DNA of 64,000 nt from Kiritimatiellia bacterium (GTDB lineage Bacteria; Verrucomicrobiota; Kiritimatiellia; RFP12; UBA1067), in NCBI GenBank assembly GCA_017403825.1, contig JAFRDO010000066.1, positions 1 through 64,000 on the forward strand, in the 5' to 3' direction. Both the position numbers and the translations under genes were made by a program. The notes under the pieces are model-generated. The model saw only the letters and a list, made by a program, of their open reading frames with translations, searched no databases and was not told where the DNA came from. Positions 43,367 through 51,905 of this stretch are shown one piece after another. How positions within the stretch are numbered: position 1 is the stretch's first letter; every line of letters begins with the position of its first letter.

Positions 43367-46300
43367 ATGAAGAACATGCTCCATGCCGTTGTCGCCGCTG
43401 CACTTGTCGTGGTGTTCGCAGTATCCTCAAATGCCACCACCTATACCAGCGCAAGCTACGTGCAAAACGGCTTGATTGCGCAATGGGACGGCATCGACAA
43501 TGCTGGAACGGGTACGCACGACCCGACCACAAACATCTGGAAGGACCTGAGGGGCAGCCTCGACATGACGCTCACGGACAAGGGTTCGTGGACGGCTGAT
43601 GGCAACGCGCTCTTTTGTAATAACGGCGCGGGTGCGCAGGGCGCAAGCGCGACGCCCGCCTACAAGACCATTGAAATCGTTTACAAGATGACATGGGCCG
43701 GCGGGCGCATCCTGTTCAGCAGCGGAATTGCGACGCGGTTCGCTGTTTTCGACAACGATGGCACCAGGCTCTATTTCGACGGGGAGAAGACGACAAAGAC
43801 CATCGTTTGTACGCATGACCCGAGCGCAATCTGTTTTACGACGGCGACATACGACGACAGTTCGACGGTGAGCAACCTCTATTTCAATGGCAACCTCCGA
43901 AACGACGACATCAAACTGAATACATGGGGCACGGGTGACGGCAAGGTCGCGGTCGGCGACAGGTCGCTTTCTGCATCATATCCTTGGATAGGCGAGGTCT
44001 ATGCAATCCGTCTTTATGACCGCGTCCTGACGGCGGAGGAGATTGCCTTGAACTGCGCGATCGACAAGGCGAGGTTCATGCCGTCGGATTACGCGGAGGA
44101 TGATTCGGTGACGAGTTCAAGCTATGTCCAGGATGGACTGATGGCTCAGTGGGACGGCATCGACAACCAAGGCACGGGAACGCACGACCCGACCGCAACA
44201 ACATGGAAAGACCTCGCCGGCAACAACGACCTCACCATTGTCGGTGGACTCCACGCCGAAGGCCGCAACGCCGAATGGCGGCGCGGCATCGCGCTCTACT
44301 TCAACAACGTCTCCCTCGGCAAGGCCGCAGTCTGCGGCGTCGACGGCATTGTTCCGAAGTACAAGACGATAGAGGTGGTGTACAAGATGACGTCAAGGTC
44401 AGCGCGCATCCTGTTCTGGGGCGGCGACCGTTCGCGCTATGTCTTGTTCGACCACAACGTTGACGATCCCTTCAGCACGGTGTACTTTGACGGAAGGGAA
44501 ATAACGAGAACGGACAGGACGTTCTGGGCCAAGGTGAAGTCCTATGATCCGACCTCTGCCGTCGCCACATACGACGACAACGACAACGTAACCGACGTCT
44601 TCATAGACGGCGCAGGGAAATCAGACAACAGGCAGTACAACACGTGGGGTGCCGGCGACAATCGTGTCACGCTCGGCTGGCGCTCGGTGGATACAGCTGG
44701 TACGACCTACGGCTGGGAAGGCGAGGTGTACGCGATTCGTCTCTACAACCGCGTCCTGACGCCCGAGGAGATCGCCAAGAACCACGCCATCGACGTGAAG
44801 CGCTTCTTCACGTCCGCGATGTACGATACGACCGGCATGGTCTCGTTCTGGGACGCGAAAGACAATGCCGGCACGGGAACGCACAGCCCGGCGGCGACGA
44901 CCTGGAAGAACCTCGTTCCCGGCGGTCAGGACATGACGGTTGACACGAGGATCGCCCAGTGGACCGCAGGCGCGATGCTCTGCAACGATGGAGTGACAAA
45001 CGACGCCGGCATCTACCGTCCCGCCGCGTACGGCACGGCGCCGCTTGAGTACAGCTCGCTTGAGGTGGTGTTCCGCAACGAGCGGTTGAACGGAACGTGG
45101 AACGCCTGGCTGCTCTCGAATGGCATCGACCGCTACTGCGTTCTCGCCGGAAACCGCACGATGTGGCAAAACTACATCGCGACCTACGCGATGGATTCCA
45201 CGCAGGGCGGCAACCATTCGCTTTCTTGGGTGAGGCGTTCCGGCGAGTCCGATGCCGACGCTGTCCCATACGTCGATGGCGAGAAAAAGAACTATGAATC
45301 GTATGGAGACTATTGGGGCGTTGGCGACAACGTCGTCCACGTTGGCGGACGCACAGGTTCCTACAGCTTCAGCGGACGCATCTATTCCGTGCGTGCATAC
45401 AGCAGCCAGCTTTCCACGGTGAAAGTTTATGAGAACAGGAAGATCGACGAGGTGCGCTATGCGAACTCGAAGTGGTGGAGCGGCGGCGACGGCTCGTTCG
45501 GGACTGTCGGCAACTGGCGCAGCGTGGACGTGGCGAAGGCGGTTCCCGGCACCGAGAGCACGGTTGAGCTGCCGTACGGCACCTACACGATTTCGCTGGA
45601 TCGTGACAGGACGGTCGGCGCGATGCGGGCGCGGAACGGCCACGTGTACTACTTCCCCACGCGCCTAATCGACGCGACGGTGGACATGGGCGGGCACAAG
45701 CTGACGCTCATGGGTTCGTACAGGGGCGAGGCGAGAAGCGGCTACAACGACAGGCGGTTTGCCCGCCTAAGCCTCACCAACGGCACGTTTCAGTCCGAGT
45801 CCATCCGCATCGGCGATCTTGCGGATCGCATTGTTGACAACGTGACATGGAAGGACTACGAGGATGCCTTAAAGTATGGCTCCGGCACGTTCTGCGTGGA
45901 AGGACCTGATACGACCGCGACGATTCGCAAGGACGTGGCGCTGGAAGGTCCGTGCACGACGCTTCGCGTTGCGGGTGGCGCGACGTTCTCGTGCAGCGAC
46001 CTGCGGATGTACAGCACGAAGAACCGCCTCGATTCCTATCCTTCCGGGAAGTACGACAGGGCGCTCGCCGAATTTACGGGAGCCGGCACGACGGCGACCC
46101 TTGGCAAGTTCTGCGGCTACAACGATGTGGATGTCGTGGTCAGCAACGGCGCATCCGTTGCCGTGAATGCCAGTACGGAGTATTTCTCGGCGGCGGAATG
46201 CTGGATCAGCAGCATCGGGCGCAGCTTCGAAGGCCTGCCCGGTTCCGGCAGCATTGTCGTGGATGACGCGACGCTCACGATGAAGAGCACGGGTTTTGCG

Positions 46301-46996
46301 GTCGGTGTGACGTATCTCGCTTCCGGCAGCGGCAATTCGTCGATGACGCTCAGGAACAATGCCACGCTTACGCTGACGGGCATGAGCCGGTTCTTCGTCG
46401 GAGTGGGTGCAAACGACAACAGGATGAGCGAGACGGGCTGCTTCCTCAACGTGTTGAGCGGATCGACGCTCGACGGCGGCTCCACGCAGCTTGAGGTCGG
46501 ACCTGTCGGCAACACGTCGTTCAGCGGAATTAATGTCGATAACGCAACGGTGAACTGCGGCGTTATCTATCTGGGCTCGAAATCGTCCGAAACATGCAGC
46601 TCCAACGATCTCCTGCACGTCTCAGGTGCGGCTCCGCGCATCAATCTCGCCAGCGAAGCCAGCACTTCGCTTCAGCTGCGCATGGGTACGCGGCTCAAGT
46701 TCACGATTCCCGAAAACGGCTTCGCGGCGACGCCGATCGTCACTGCCGGCGGTGTGCATGTGGAGTCGGACGAAGCTCAATACGCCGTCGATCCCGTCAA
46801 GCTGGTCATCGACGCCTCGGCGTTCAAGGGCGACAGGCAGACGCTTGTCAAGACTGCGACGGATTCGACGGCGGCGTTCCAGAAGCTCATCGGCAACATC
46901 AATTTCGTCGGCAGAAAACGCGGCTTGCTCACCATCGAAGCAGGTGGCACGGAGCTGGTATATTCCGTTCCCGGCGCACTTCTGATAATCCGCTGA
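43367..46996 (+). CDS. Giant exported protein of three LamG-like modules plus beta-strand region, LLIIR C-terminus
   Basis: 1,209 residues, signal peptide MKNMLHAVVAAALVVVFAVS. Three modules of about 230 residues: SYVQNGLIAQWDGIDNAGTG, SYVQDGLMAQWDGIDNQGTG and a third opening MVSFWDAKDNAGTG. They contain AYKTIEIVYKM-type strands, RILFSSG, and WIGEVYAIRLYDRVLTAEEI ends with IDKARF. Residues about 700-1180 are beta-strand-rich with autotransporter-repeat character (VEGPDTTATIRKDVALEGPC, GSGSIVVDDATLTMKSTG). Ends VPGALLIIR. Close relative of the 55201 protein. No catalytic site seen. Confidence 0.85.
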   Translation: MKNMLHAVVAAALVVVFAVSSNATTYTSASYVQNGLIAQWDGIDNAGTGTHDPTTNIWKDLRGSLDMTLTDKGSWTADGNALFCNNGAGAQGASATPAYKTIEIVYKMTWAGGRILFSSGIATRFAVFDNDGTRLYFDGEKTTKTIVCTHDPSAICFTTATYDDSSTVSNLYFNGNLRNDDIKLNTWGTGDGKVAVGDRSLSASYPWIGEVYAIRLYDRVLTAEEIALNCAIDKARFMPSDYAEDDSVTSSSYVQDGLMAQWDGIDNQGTGTHDPTATTWKDLAGNNDLTIVGGLHAEGRNAEWRRGIALYFNNVSLGKAAVCGVDGIVPKYKTIEVVYKMTSRSARILFWGGDRSRYVLFDHNVDDPFSTVYFDGREITRTDRTFWAKVKSYDPTSAVATYDDNDNVTDVFIDGAGKSDNRQYNTWGAGDNRVTLGWRSVDTAGTTYGWEGEVYAIRLYNRVLTPEEIAKNHAIDVKRFFTSAMYDTTGMVSFWDAKDNAGTGTHSPAATTWKNLVPGGQDMTVDTRIAQWTAGAMLCNDGVTNDAGIYRPAAYGTAPLEYSSLEVVFRNERLNGTWNAWLLSNGIDRYCVLAGNRTMWQNYIATYAMDSTQGGNHSLSWVRRSGESDADAVPYVDGEKKNYESYGDYWGVGDNVVHVGGRTGSYSFSGRIYSVRAYSSQLSTVKVYENRKIDEVRYANSKWWSGGDGSFGTVGNWRSVDVAKAVPGTESTVELPYGTYTISLDRDRTVGAMRARNGHVYYFPTRLIDATVDMGGHKLTLMGSYRGEARSGYNDRRFARLSLTNGTFQSESIRIGDLADRIVDNVTWKDYEDALKYGSGTFCVEGPDTTATIRKDVALEGPCTTLRVAGGATFSCSDLRMYSTKNRLDSYPSGKYDRALAEFTGAGTTATLGKFCGYNDVDVVVSNGASVAVNASTEYFSAAECWISSIGRSFEGLPGSGSIVVDDATLTMKSTGFAVGVTYLASGSGNSSMTLRNNATLTLTGMSRFFVGVGANDNRMSETGCFLNVLSGSTLDGGSTQLEVGPVGNTSFSGINVDNATVNCGVIYLGSKSSETCSSNDLLHVSGAAPRINLASEASTSLQLRMGTRLKFTIPENGFAATPIVTAGGVHVESDEAQYAVDPVKLVIDASAFKGDRQTLVKTATDSTAAFQKLIGNINFVGRKRGLLTIEAGGTELVYSVPGALLIIR

Positions 46997-47051
46997 TGTC
47001 GGGCAAAGCGCGGCGTCCCAAAAATGACAAAACCGCCGGAATCCGTCGATC

Positions 47052-47819
47052 GTGGAGACGTTGAAGACATCACGCCGTAATGGCGGGCTGAAGAAAATCG
47101 TGCGGGAATCCGGGTCGGCGATGCTGCCCCGGGAGAAGTTGCTTTCCGGCACGAGCGCCGCCGATCTCACCGACCAGGAGTTGTTGGCCGTCCTTTTGAA
47201 AACCGGCACGCACGACTGCAACGTTCTCGATCTCGCCGGCAGAATCCTCCGGCAGTTCGGTTCGATTTTCGATTTGTCACTTGCCGACTGGCGCGAGCTG
47301 AAGGAAGTACACGGGCTTGGAATCGTGCGCAGTCTCGAGCTTTACGCGATGTTCGAATTCGGGCGTCGCGCAATCAAGCAGCCCGTCCGCGATTTCCGGC
47401 GCGAGCCGTTCGATTCCCCGGACAAGGTTGCGCGGCTCTTGAAGCCATACGTCATCGGGAATCCGCAGGAAGAGTTCTACGCGATGTTCCTGGACGCCCG
47501 CGGCTATCTCCTTTGCGAGCCGAAGCCGATGACGCGCGGATCGCGCCGCGAGGCGACTGTCGGCGCGAGCGATGTGTTCCGCGAGGCCGTGAAGCGCAAC
47601 GCAAGCGCGGTCGTAGCCGCGCACAACCATCCGGGCGGCGGTTCGTCGCCAAGCCGGGCGGACATCGAAATCACGCGCCGGTTGATCGAGGCGGGAAGGG
47701 CTCTCGACATCGACTTCAAGGACCACGTGATCATCGGAGGCGCGCCAGACGGCGACGACTGGACCTCCATCCGCGAAAGCGGGCTTGTGGACTTCACCGG
47801 CAAAAGGCAACGGCAATGA
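47052..47819 (+). CDS. radC: RadC family JAB/MPN-domain protein
   Basis: 255 residues from a GTG at 47052; ATG 47121 (MLPREKLLSG) is possible. N-terminal helix-hairpin-helix region LPREKLLSGTSAADLTDQEL...LAVLLKTGT, then the JAB domain with VVAAHNHPGGGSSPSRADIE, the His-x-His and Asp metal ligands of the JAMM motif. RadC is not a proven repair protein and is often found in mobile and defence loci. Its TGA overlaps the ATG of hsdM (ATGA at 47816), so it is the first gene of this restriction-modification operon. Confidence 0.93.
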   Translation: METLKTSRRNGGLKKIVRESGSAMLPREKLLSGTSAADLTDQELLAVLLKTGTHDCNVLDLAGRILRQFGSIFDLSLADWRELKEVHGLGIVRSLELYAMFEFGRRAIKQPVRDFRREPFDSPDKVARLLKPYVIGNPQEEFYAMFLDARGYLLCEPKPMTRGSRREATVGASDVFREAVKRNASAVVAAHNHPGGGSSPSRADIEITRRLIEAGRALDIDFKDHVIIGGAPDGDDWTSIRESGLVDFTGKRQRQ

Positions 47820-49759
47820 CAGACGCGGACATCCAGACTCTTGAAAAGAAACTTTGGAAGACGGCGGACGACCTTCGACAGGGCGCAGGGCTCAAGGCGT
47901 CCCAGTACGCCCAGCCGATCTTCGGGCTCATCTTCCTCCGCTTCGCGGACAACAAGTACCGTCGCTTCGAGCCGCAGATCAAGGCCGAATTCGAAAAGCG
48001 GAAAGGCAAGCTGACCGAGCGCCCCTTGAAGGAAATCGCCATCAGTACTTGCGGATTTTCGCTCCCCGACTGCGCCCGCTACGACTACATTCTCAGCCAG
48101 CCCGCCGCCTCCCTCGCCAAAGTCATCCACGACGCGATGGAGGCCGTGGAAAGCGAGAACGAGGATTTGCGGGGCGTCCTCCCGAAGAACGTCTATTCGC
48201 AGATCGGACAGAGCAAGGACGAGAACCTTCTCAAGAAGCTCGTGCAGAATTTCAAGGACATTCCCGACGACGTCGAGATCGACGTGTTCGGCAAGATCTA
48301 CGAATACTTCCTCGGCGAGTTCTCGCTCAAGGAGGGACAGGGCGGCGGCGAGTTCTTCACGCCGACTTCCGTGGTGCAGTACATGGTGAAGGTCTTGAAG
48401 CCGACCGGCGGCAGAATCCTCGATCCCGCCTGCGGCTCGGGCGGCATGTTCGTGCAGGCGGCGCGCTACATGCACGCGAAAGGCGGCATCGACCTGAGCG
48501 TCTGCGGCGTGGAGAAGGACGGCGAGACGGTGAAGCTCGCCCGCATGAACCTTGCGCTCAACAACGTGAACGGCACGATCTACAACGCCAACACGTTCTA
48601 CGAAGACCCGGCAAAGTCGTTCGGGAACTACGACTACGTGATGGCCAATCCGCCGTTCAACGTCGATGGCGTAAACTATGCGTCCGTCCAGAACGAGCCG
48701 CGCTTCAACTCCTACGGCATTCCGAGGAACAAGTCGAAGCAGAAGAAGGGCACGGACGAGACCGTGCCCAACGCGAACTACCTGTGGATCAACCTTTTCG
48801 CGACATCGCTCAAGCCGAAGGGACGAGCCGCGCTCGTCATGCCGTGCGGCGCGGAGTCGGCGGGCGACAGCGAGCTTGAAATAAGGCGGCGTCTCGTCGA
48901 GGCCGGCATCATCAAGCAGCTGACGGTTCTTCCGAGCAACATGTTCAACACGGTCGTCCTCCCGGCCATGCTCTGGTTCTTCGACCGCGCGAAGCCGGAT
49001 ACGCCGAAGCGGGACGAGGTGCTTTTCGTCGATGCGCGGAAAATATACACGCAGGTCGATACGACGCACCGGAAGTTCACCGAGGAGCAGCAGCGCTGCC
49101 TTGCCTTGATTACGCGCCTCTACGAGGGCGACGGGGAGGAATACGCCGCACTCCGGGGCGACCTCGACGCGGCGGTCGCCAAGGCGAAATCAGATGCTTC
49201 CTCCCGATGTGCGGCAGAAGAGGCGTCCTTTGCGGAGGCAGCCGCGAAGATCGGAGAGGGCAAGGCGAACGCGAAGAAACTTGCCAAGGCGAAGGAGCGC
49301 CACGAGAAGACCATCGCGGAAATCAAGAAGGCGGCCGAGACGGAGATTGCGCGCCTCGAAGGGCATCTTGCGTGGATCAAGGAGAATTTCCCCGAAGGCA
49401 AGTACCGTGACGTGACGGGGCTTTGCAAGGTCGCGAAGATCAAGGGCGAGGGCGGCATCGAGGAAAACGGCTGGAGCCTCAATCCTGGGCGCTACGTGGG
49501 CGTGGTGCAGGAGGTCGATACGACCACCCCGGAAGAGTTCAAGGCGAAGATGCAGGCGATGTATGGCGAATTCGCCGCGCTTTCGGCCGAGGCGCACAAG
49601 ATCGAGAAGCGCATCGCGGAGAACATTTCTAGAATCGCTAGCGGGGCTAGTGATTCTAGGAGCTCTAGCGGCTCTAGCGGCTCTAGGAGCTCTAGCCTTT
49701 CTAGCAATTCTAGCAGTTCTAGAACCTCTAGCTCATCTAGAAAGGGGCCCGCCCGATGA
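47816..49759 (+). CDS. hsdM: Type I restriction-modification DNA methyltransferase, M subunit, with array-encoded SR-rich tail
   Basis: 647 residues. N6-adenine methyltransferase subunit that pairs with HsdS. HsdM N-terminal helical domain about 1-140 (LEKKLWKTADDLRQGAGLKA, SQYAQPIFGLIFLRF). Catalytic domain: EFFTPTSVVQYMVKVLKPTG, motif I DPACGSGGMF at D203, motif IV NPPF at N278. C-terminal coiled region binds HsdS. Normal family proteins would end near AHKIEKRIAENI. Here about 40 more residues follow in S-[S/R]-x triplets (SRI ASG ASD SRS SSG ...), encoded by a 9-nt CTAG array in frame, ending SSRKGPAR. Stop overlaps the hsdS start (ATGA). Confidence 0.95.
   Translation: MTDADIQTLEKKLWKTADDLRQGAGLKASQYAQPIFGLIFLRFADNKYRRFEPQIKAEFEKRKGKLTERPLKEIAISTCGFSLPDCARYDYILSQPAASLAKVIHDAMEAVESENEDLRGVLPKNVYSQIGQSKDENLLKKLVQNFKDIPDDVEIDVFGKIYEYFLGEFSLKEGQGGGEFFTPTSVVQYMVKVLKPTGGRILDPACGSGGMFVQAARYMHAKGGIDLSVCGVEKDGETVKLARMNLALNNVNGTIYNANTFYEDPAKSFGNYDYVMANPPFNVDGVNYASVQNEPRFNSYGIPRNKSKQKKGTDETVPNANYLWINLFATSLKPKGRAALVMPCGAESAGDSELEIRRRLVEAGIIKQLTVLPSNMFNTVVLPAMLWFFDRAKPDTPKRDEVLFVDARKIYTQVDTTHRKFTEEQQRCLALITRLYEGDGEEYAALRGDLDAAVAKAKSDASSRCAAEEASFAEAAAKIGEGKANAKKLAKAKERHEKTIAEIKKAAETEIARLEGHLAWIKENFPEGKYRDVTGLCKVAKIKGEGGIEENGWSLNPGRYVGVVQEVDTTTPEEFKAKMQAMYGEFAALSAEAHKIEKRIAENISRIASGASDSRSSSGSSGSRSSSLSSNSSSSRTSSSSRKGPAR
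49629..49745 (+). repeat. CTAG 9-nt periodic array 1 (13 units)
   Basis: CTAG starts at 49629 and recurs every 9 bases without exception to 49737 (13 copies). The other five bases vary: examples CTAGAATCG, CTAGCGGGG, CTAGGAGCT, CTAGCAATT. The last unit, CTAGAAAGG, supplies the ribosome site for hsdS. It lies at the 3' end of hsdM and is translated in the phase TCT-AGN-NNN, which avoids TAG stops. Confidence 0.95.
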
Positions 49760-51000
49760 GCACCATCGCAGAGCGCAAGGCCAAGGGTGCTCCGCCCCCC
49801 GCCGCCGAATGGCGCAAGGTGCGGCTGGGGGAGATTTGCTCAAAGATTGGTAGCGGAGCAACTCCAAGAGGAGGTGCTCAAGTTTATATTGATTCAGGTG
49901 TGTCTCTAATAAGAAGCCAGAATGTTTACAATAGCCATTTCAAGTATGAAGGTCTTAGCCACATAAGCGAAGAAGCGGCAAACAAACTCAAGAATGTTAC
50001 GGTAAAGCCCAATGACATACTGCTCAATATCACAGGTGATTCTGTAGCGAGATGCTGCATTGTTCCGGATGAAATACTACCAGCTAGAGTTAATCAGCAT
50101 GTTGCAATATTGCGGCCGAATATACATGAATTATTGCCAGAATATCTTCAGAGAGTCATGGTTGCTCCTTATATGCAGGCGTTTATGGTTGGGTTGGCAT
50201 CAAGTCAAGGAGGCTCTCGCAATGCATTGACGAAAGGGAATATTGAAGAATTTGAAATCTCCCTTCCCCCTCTTCCCGTTCAGCGGCGGATTGCGGAGAT
50301 TCTGGGGGCGTATGACGATTTGATCGAGAACAACCGGCGGCGCATCGCGCTACTCGAAAACATGGCCCGCGAGCTCTACCGCGAGCGGTTCGTGAGAAGG
50401 GCGGGAGATGGGCGGAAGGTCGCGCTGGGGGAGGTATTTTCAATTATAAGAGGACTGTCCTATTCGTCAAAGGAAATAGATGCTGATGAAGGTGTGAATC
50501 TCATCAACCTGAAAAACATCAAGGCGTTTGGAGGTTTTCGCGAGGAGGGTACGAAAAAGTATTCGGGCGCGTACAAGGTTGAGCAATCGGTAAAGCAGGG
50601 TGATTTGGTGATGGGTGTAACCGACATGACCCAGGATAGGCGAACTGTGGGCGCGGTTGCGCTTCTTCCCGACGTTGAAGGGGAAAGCGTGATTTCCGCT
50701 GATTTGATAAAGATCATTTCGAATGTTGGCAATCATTTCCTGTATTGCATGTTTTGCTTTGGGGGAGTTTCGCGGCAAGTTGGCCAATTTGCAACAGGCG
50801 CAACCGTGCTGCATTTGCGCCCGCAGGCGGTGCTTGATTTTGCAGTTGCCTTGCCAAATTCAGAAGAGATTGCGCCCTTCGAGGCACAGGTGGCGCCGCT
50901 TTTCGACGAGCAGGCGAATCTGCTGGCGCAGAATCGCAACCTTGCGCGGCAGCGGGATGCGCTTTTGCCGCGATTGATGCGGCCCGGGGAGGGGCGATAG
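49756..51000 (+). CDS. hsdS: Type I restriction-modification specificity subunit
   Basis: 414 residues. HsdS binds the bipartite target and holds two HsdM. Two target-recognition domains: TRD1 about 20-165 (WRKVRLGEICSKIGSGATPR ... SLPPLPVQRRIAEILGAYDD), central helix to about 215, TRD2 about 220-365 (KVALGEVFSIIRGLSYSS). It ends with a second conserved helix (APFEAQVAPLFDEQANLLAQ ... LLPRLM). TRD-coding DNA (about 49850-50260 and 50430-50850) is visibly more AT-rich than the flanks, typical of exchanged recognition domains. The site recognised cannot be read. ATGA overlap with hsdM. Confidence 0.93.
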   Translation: MSTIAERKAKGAPPPAAEWRKVRLGEICSKIGSGATPRGGAQVYIDSGVSLIRSQNVYNSHFKYEGLSHISEEAANKLKNVTVKPNDILLNITGDSVARCCIVPDEILPARVNQHVAILRPNIHELLPEYLQRVMVAPYMQAFMVGLASSQGGSRNALTKGNIEEFEISLPPLPVQRRIAEILGAYDDLIENNRRRIALLENMARELYRERFVRRAGDGRKVALGEVFSIIRGLSYSSKEIDADEGVNLINLKNIKAFGGFREEGTKKYSGAYKVEQSVKQGDLVMGVTDMTQDRRTVGAVALLPDVEGESVISADLIKIISNVGNHFLYCMFCFGGVSRQVGQFATGATVLHLRPQAVLDFAVALPNSEEIAPFEAQVAPLFDEQANLLAQNRNLARQRDALLPRLMRPGEGR

Positions 51001-51005
51001 ATTGG

Positions 51006-51162
51006 CTAGAGAAGCTAGAACTGCTAGAAACGCTAGAAACGCTAGAATGGCTAGAGAAGCTAGATTTGCTGGAATTTCTAGGTTTTCTAGAACCTCTAGG
51101 TCTCCTAGAATCTCTAGACCTTCTAGACCTTCTAGACCTTCTAGAACTTCTAGCCCCTCTAG
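51006..51162 (+). repeat. CTAG 9-nt periodic array 2 (18 positions)
   Basis: From 51006 to 51159 CTAG occurs at every ninth base, with one degenerate unit (CTGG at 51069). Units drift gradually: CTAGAGAAG, CTAGAAACG, CTAGAACCT, CTAGACCTT (three in a row), CTAGAACTT. The array fills the gap from the hsdS stop (51000) to the AAAGG ribosome site of the four-helix-bundle gene. It looks like slipped-strand expansion followed by divergence, with the CTAG core held. Confidence 0.95.
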
Positions 51163-51182
51163 CCTCACAGAAAGGCCTTTCC

Positions 51183-51827
51183 ATGAAACCTGAAATGCCG
51201 ATACTCAAGAAGCAGACCAACTGGCAGAATCTCTACTTCTACCAGAAGACCGTCGTGCTCTACCAGATGACAGTCGTGTTCTGCCGACGGTTTCTGCCAA
51301 AATTCGGCGACCGCACGGTCGATCAGATGGTGCAGGCGGCCCGGAGCGGAAAGCAAAACATAGTCGAAGGCTTCGCCGACGGTGTGACTTCCACGGAAAT
51401 GGAGCTGAAGCTCCTGAACGTTGCCCGCGCGAGCATCAAAGAACTCAAGGAAGACTATCTCGACTATCTCCGGTCGCATCAATTGACCCTTTGGCGCCCG
51501 AAGATTCACCCTCGCTACGACGGGATGCTGAAATTCTGCCGTGCGCACAACACGCTTGATGACTACGAGCCTTATTTCGCCAAGTGGAGCGACGAGGAAT
51601 TCGCCAACTGCGCCAACACGCTTTGCCACATGGTCGACAAGATGATGAGCACGCACATGGCGAAAATGGCGGCAGACTTCAAGGAAAACGGCGGCATCCG
51701 CGAGCGCATGACAGCCGCCCGGCTTGGACGCCGCCAGACCCAGAACGAGGAAATCGCCGCGCTCAAGGCGGAGAATGCCGCACTTCGGGCCGAAATCGCC
51801 AGATTGAAAGGAAATCTAAATGGCTAG
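51183..51827 (+). CDS. Four-helix-bundle (S23-like, suffix-domain type) protein within the R-M operon
   Basis: 214 residues. Residues 10-120 match the four-helix-bundle family once called S23 (NLYFYQKTVVLYQMTVVFCR, VDQMVQAARSGKQNIVEGFA, ELKEDYLDYLR). A longer C-terminus ends in a coiled coil (NEEIAALKAENAALRAEIAR). The family includes Avd of diversity-generating retroelements by fold, but no reverse transcriptase is here. I start at ATG 51183; the frame upstream is array sequence. The stop TAG is part of the first CTAG of array 3. Placement between hsdS and hsdR suggests a role in, or hitch-hiking with, the R-M system. Confidence 0.85.
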   Translation: MKPEMPILKKQTNWQNLYFYQKTVVLYQMTVVFCRRFLPKFGDRTVDQMVQAARSGKQNIVEGFADGVTSTEMELKLLNVARASIKELKEDYLDYLRSHQLTLWRPKIHPRYDGMLKFCRAHNTLDDYEPYFAKWSDEEFANCANTLCHMVDKMMSTHMAKMAADFKENGGIRERMTAARLGRRQTQNEEIAALKAENAALRAEIARLKGNLNG

Positions 51828-51895
51828 AAAATCTAGAATCTCTAGATTGGCTAGAACTTCTAGAACTGCTGGCATAGCTAGTACTCCTAGAAAGG
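51824..51895 (+). repeat. CTAG 9-nt periodic array 3 (8 units)
   Basis: CTAG at 51824, 51833, 51842, 51851, 51860, (CTGG at 51869), 51878 and 51887: strict 9-base spacing. The first CTAG supplies the stop of the upstream gene. The last unit, CTAGAAAGG, supplies the ribosome site of hsdR, exactly as array 1 does for hsdS. Confidence 0.93.
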
Positions 51896-51905
51896 AGCCC
51901 TGCTG

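Noticed and set aside
50860-51168. Leu/Glu-rich leftward ORF (LEGLEVLEG pattern)
   Set aside because: Translation of the CTAG array; its apparent leucine-repeat character is a by-product of the 9-base period.
51066-51182. Longer N-terminus of the four-helix-bundle protein
   Set aside because: The extra 39 residues are array sequence with a Leu-rich pattern; AAAGG lies before ATG 51183, where family similarity begins.
49629-51895. CTAG arrays as CRISPR
   Set aside because: The unit is 9 bases with a 4-base core, there are no 25-40-base repeats or spacers, and no cas genes are nearby.
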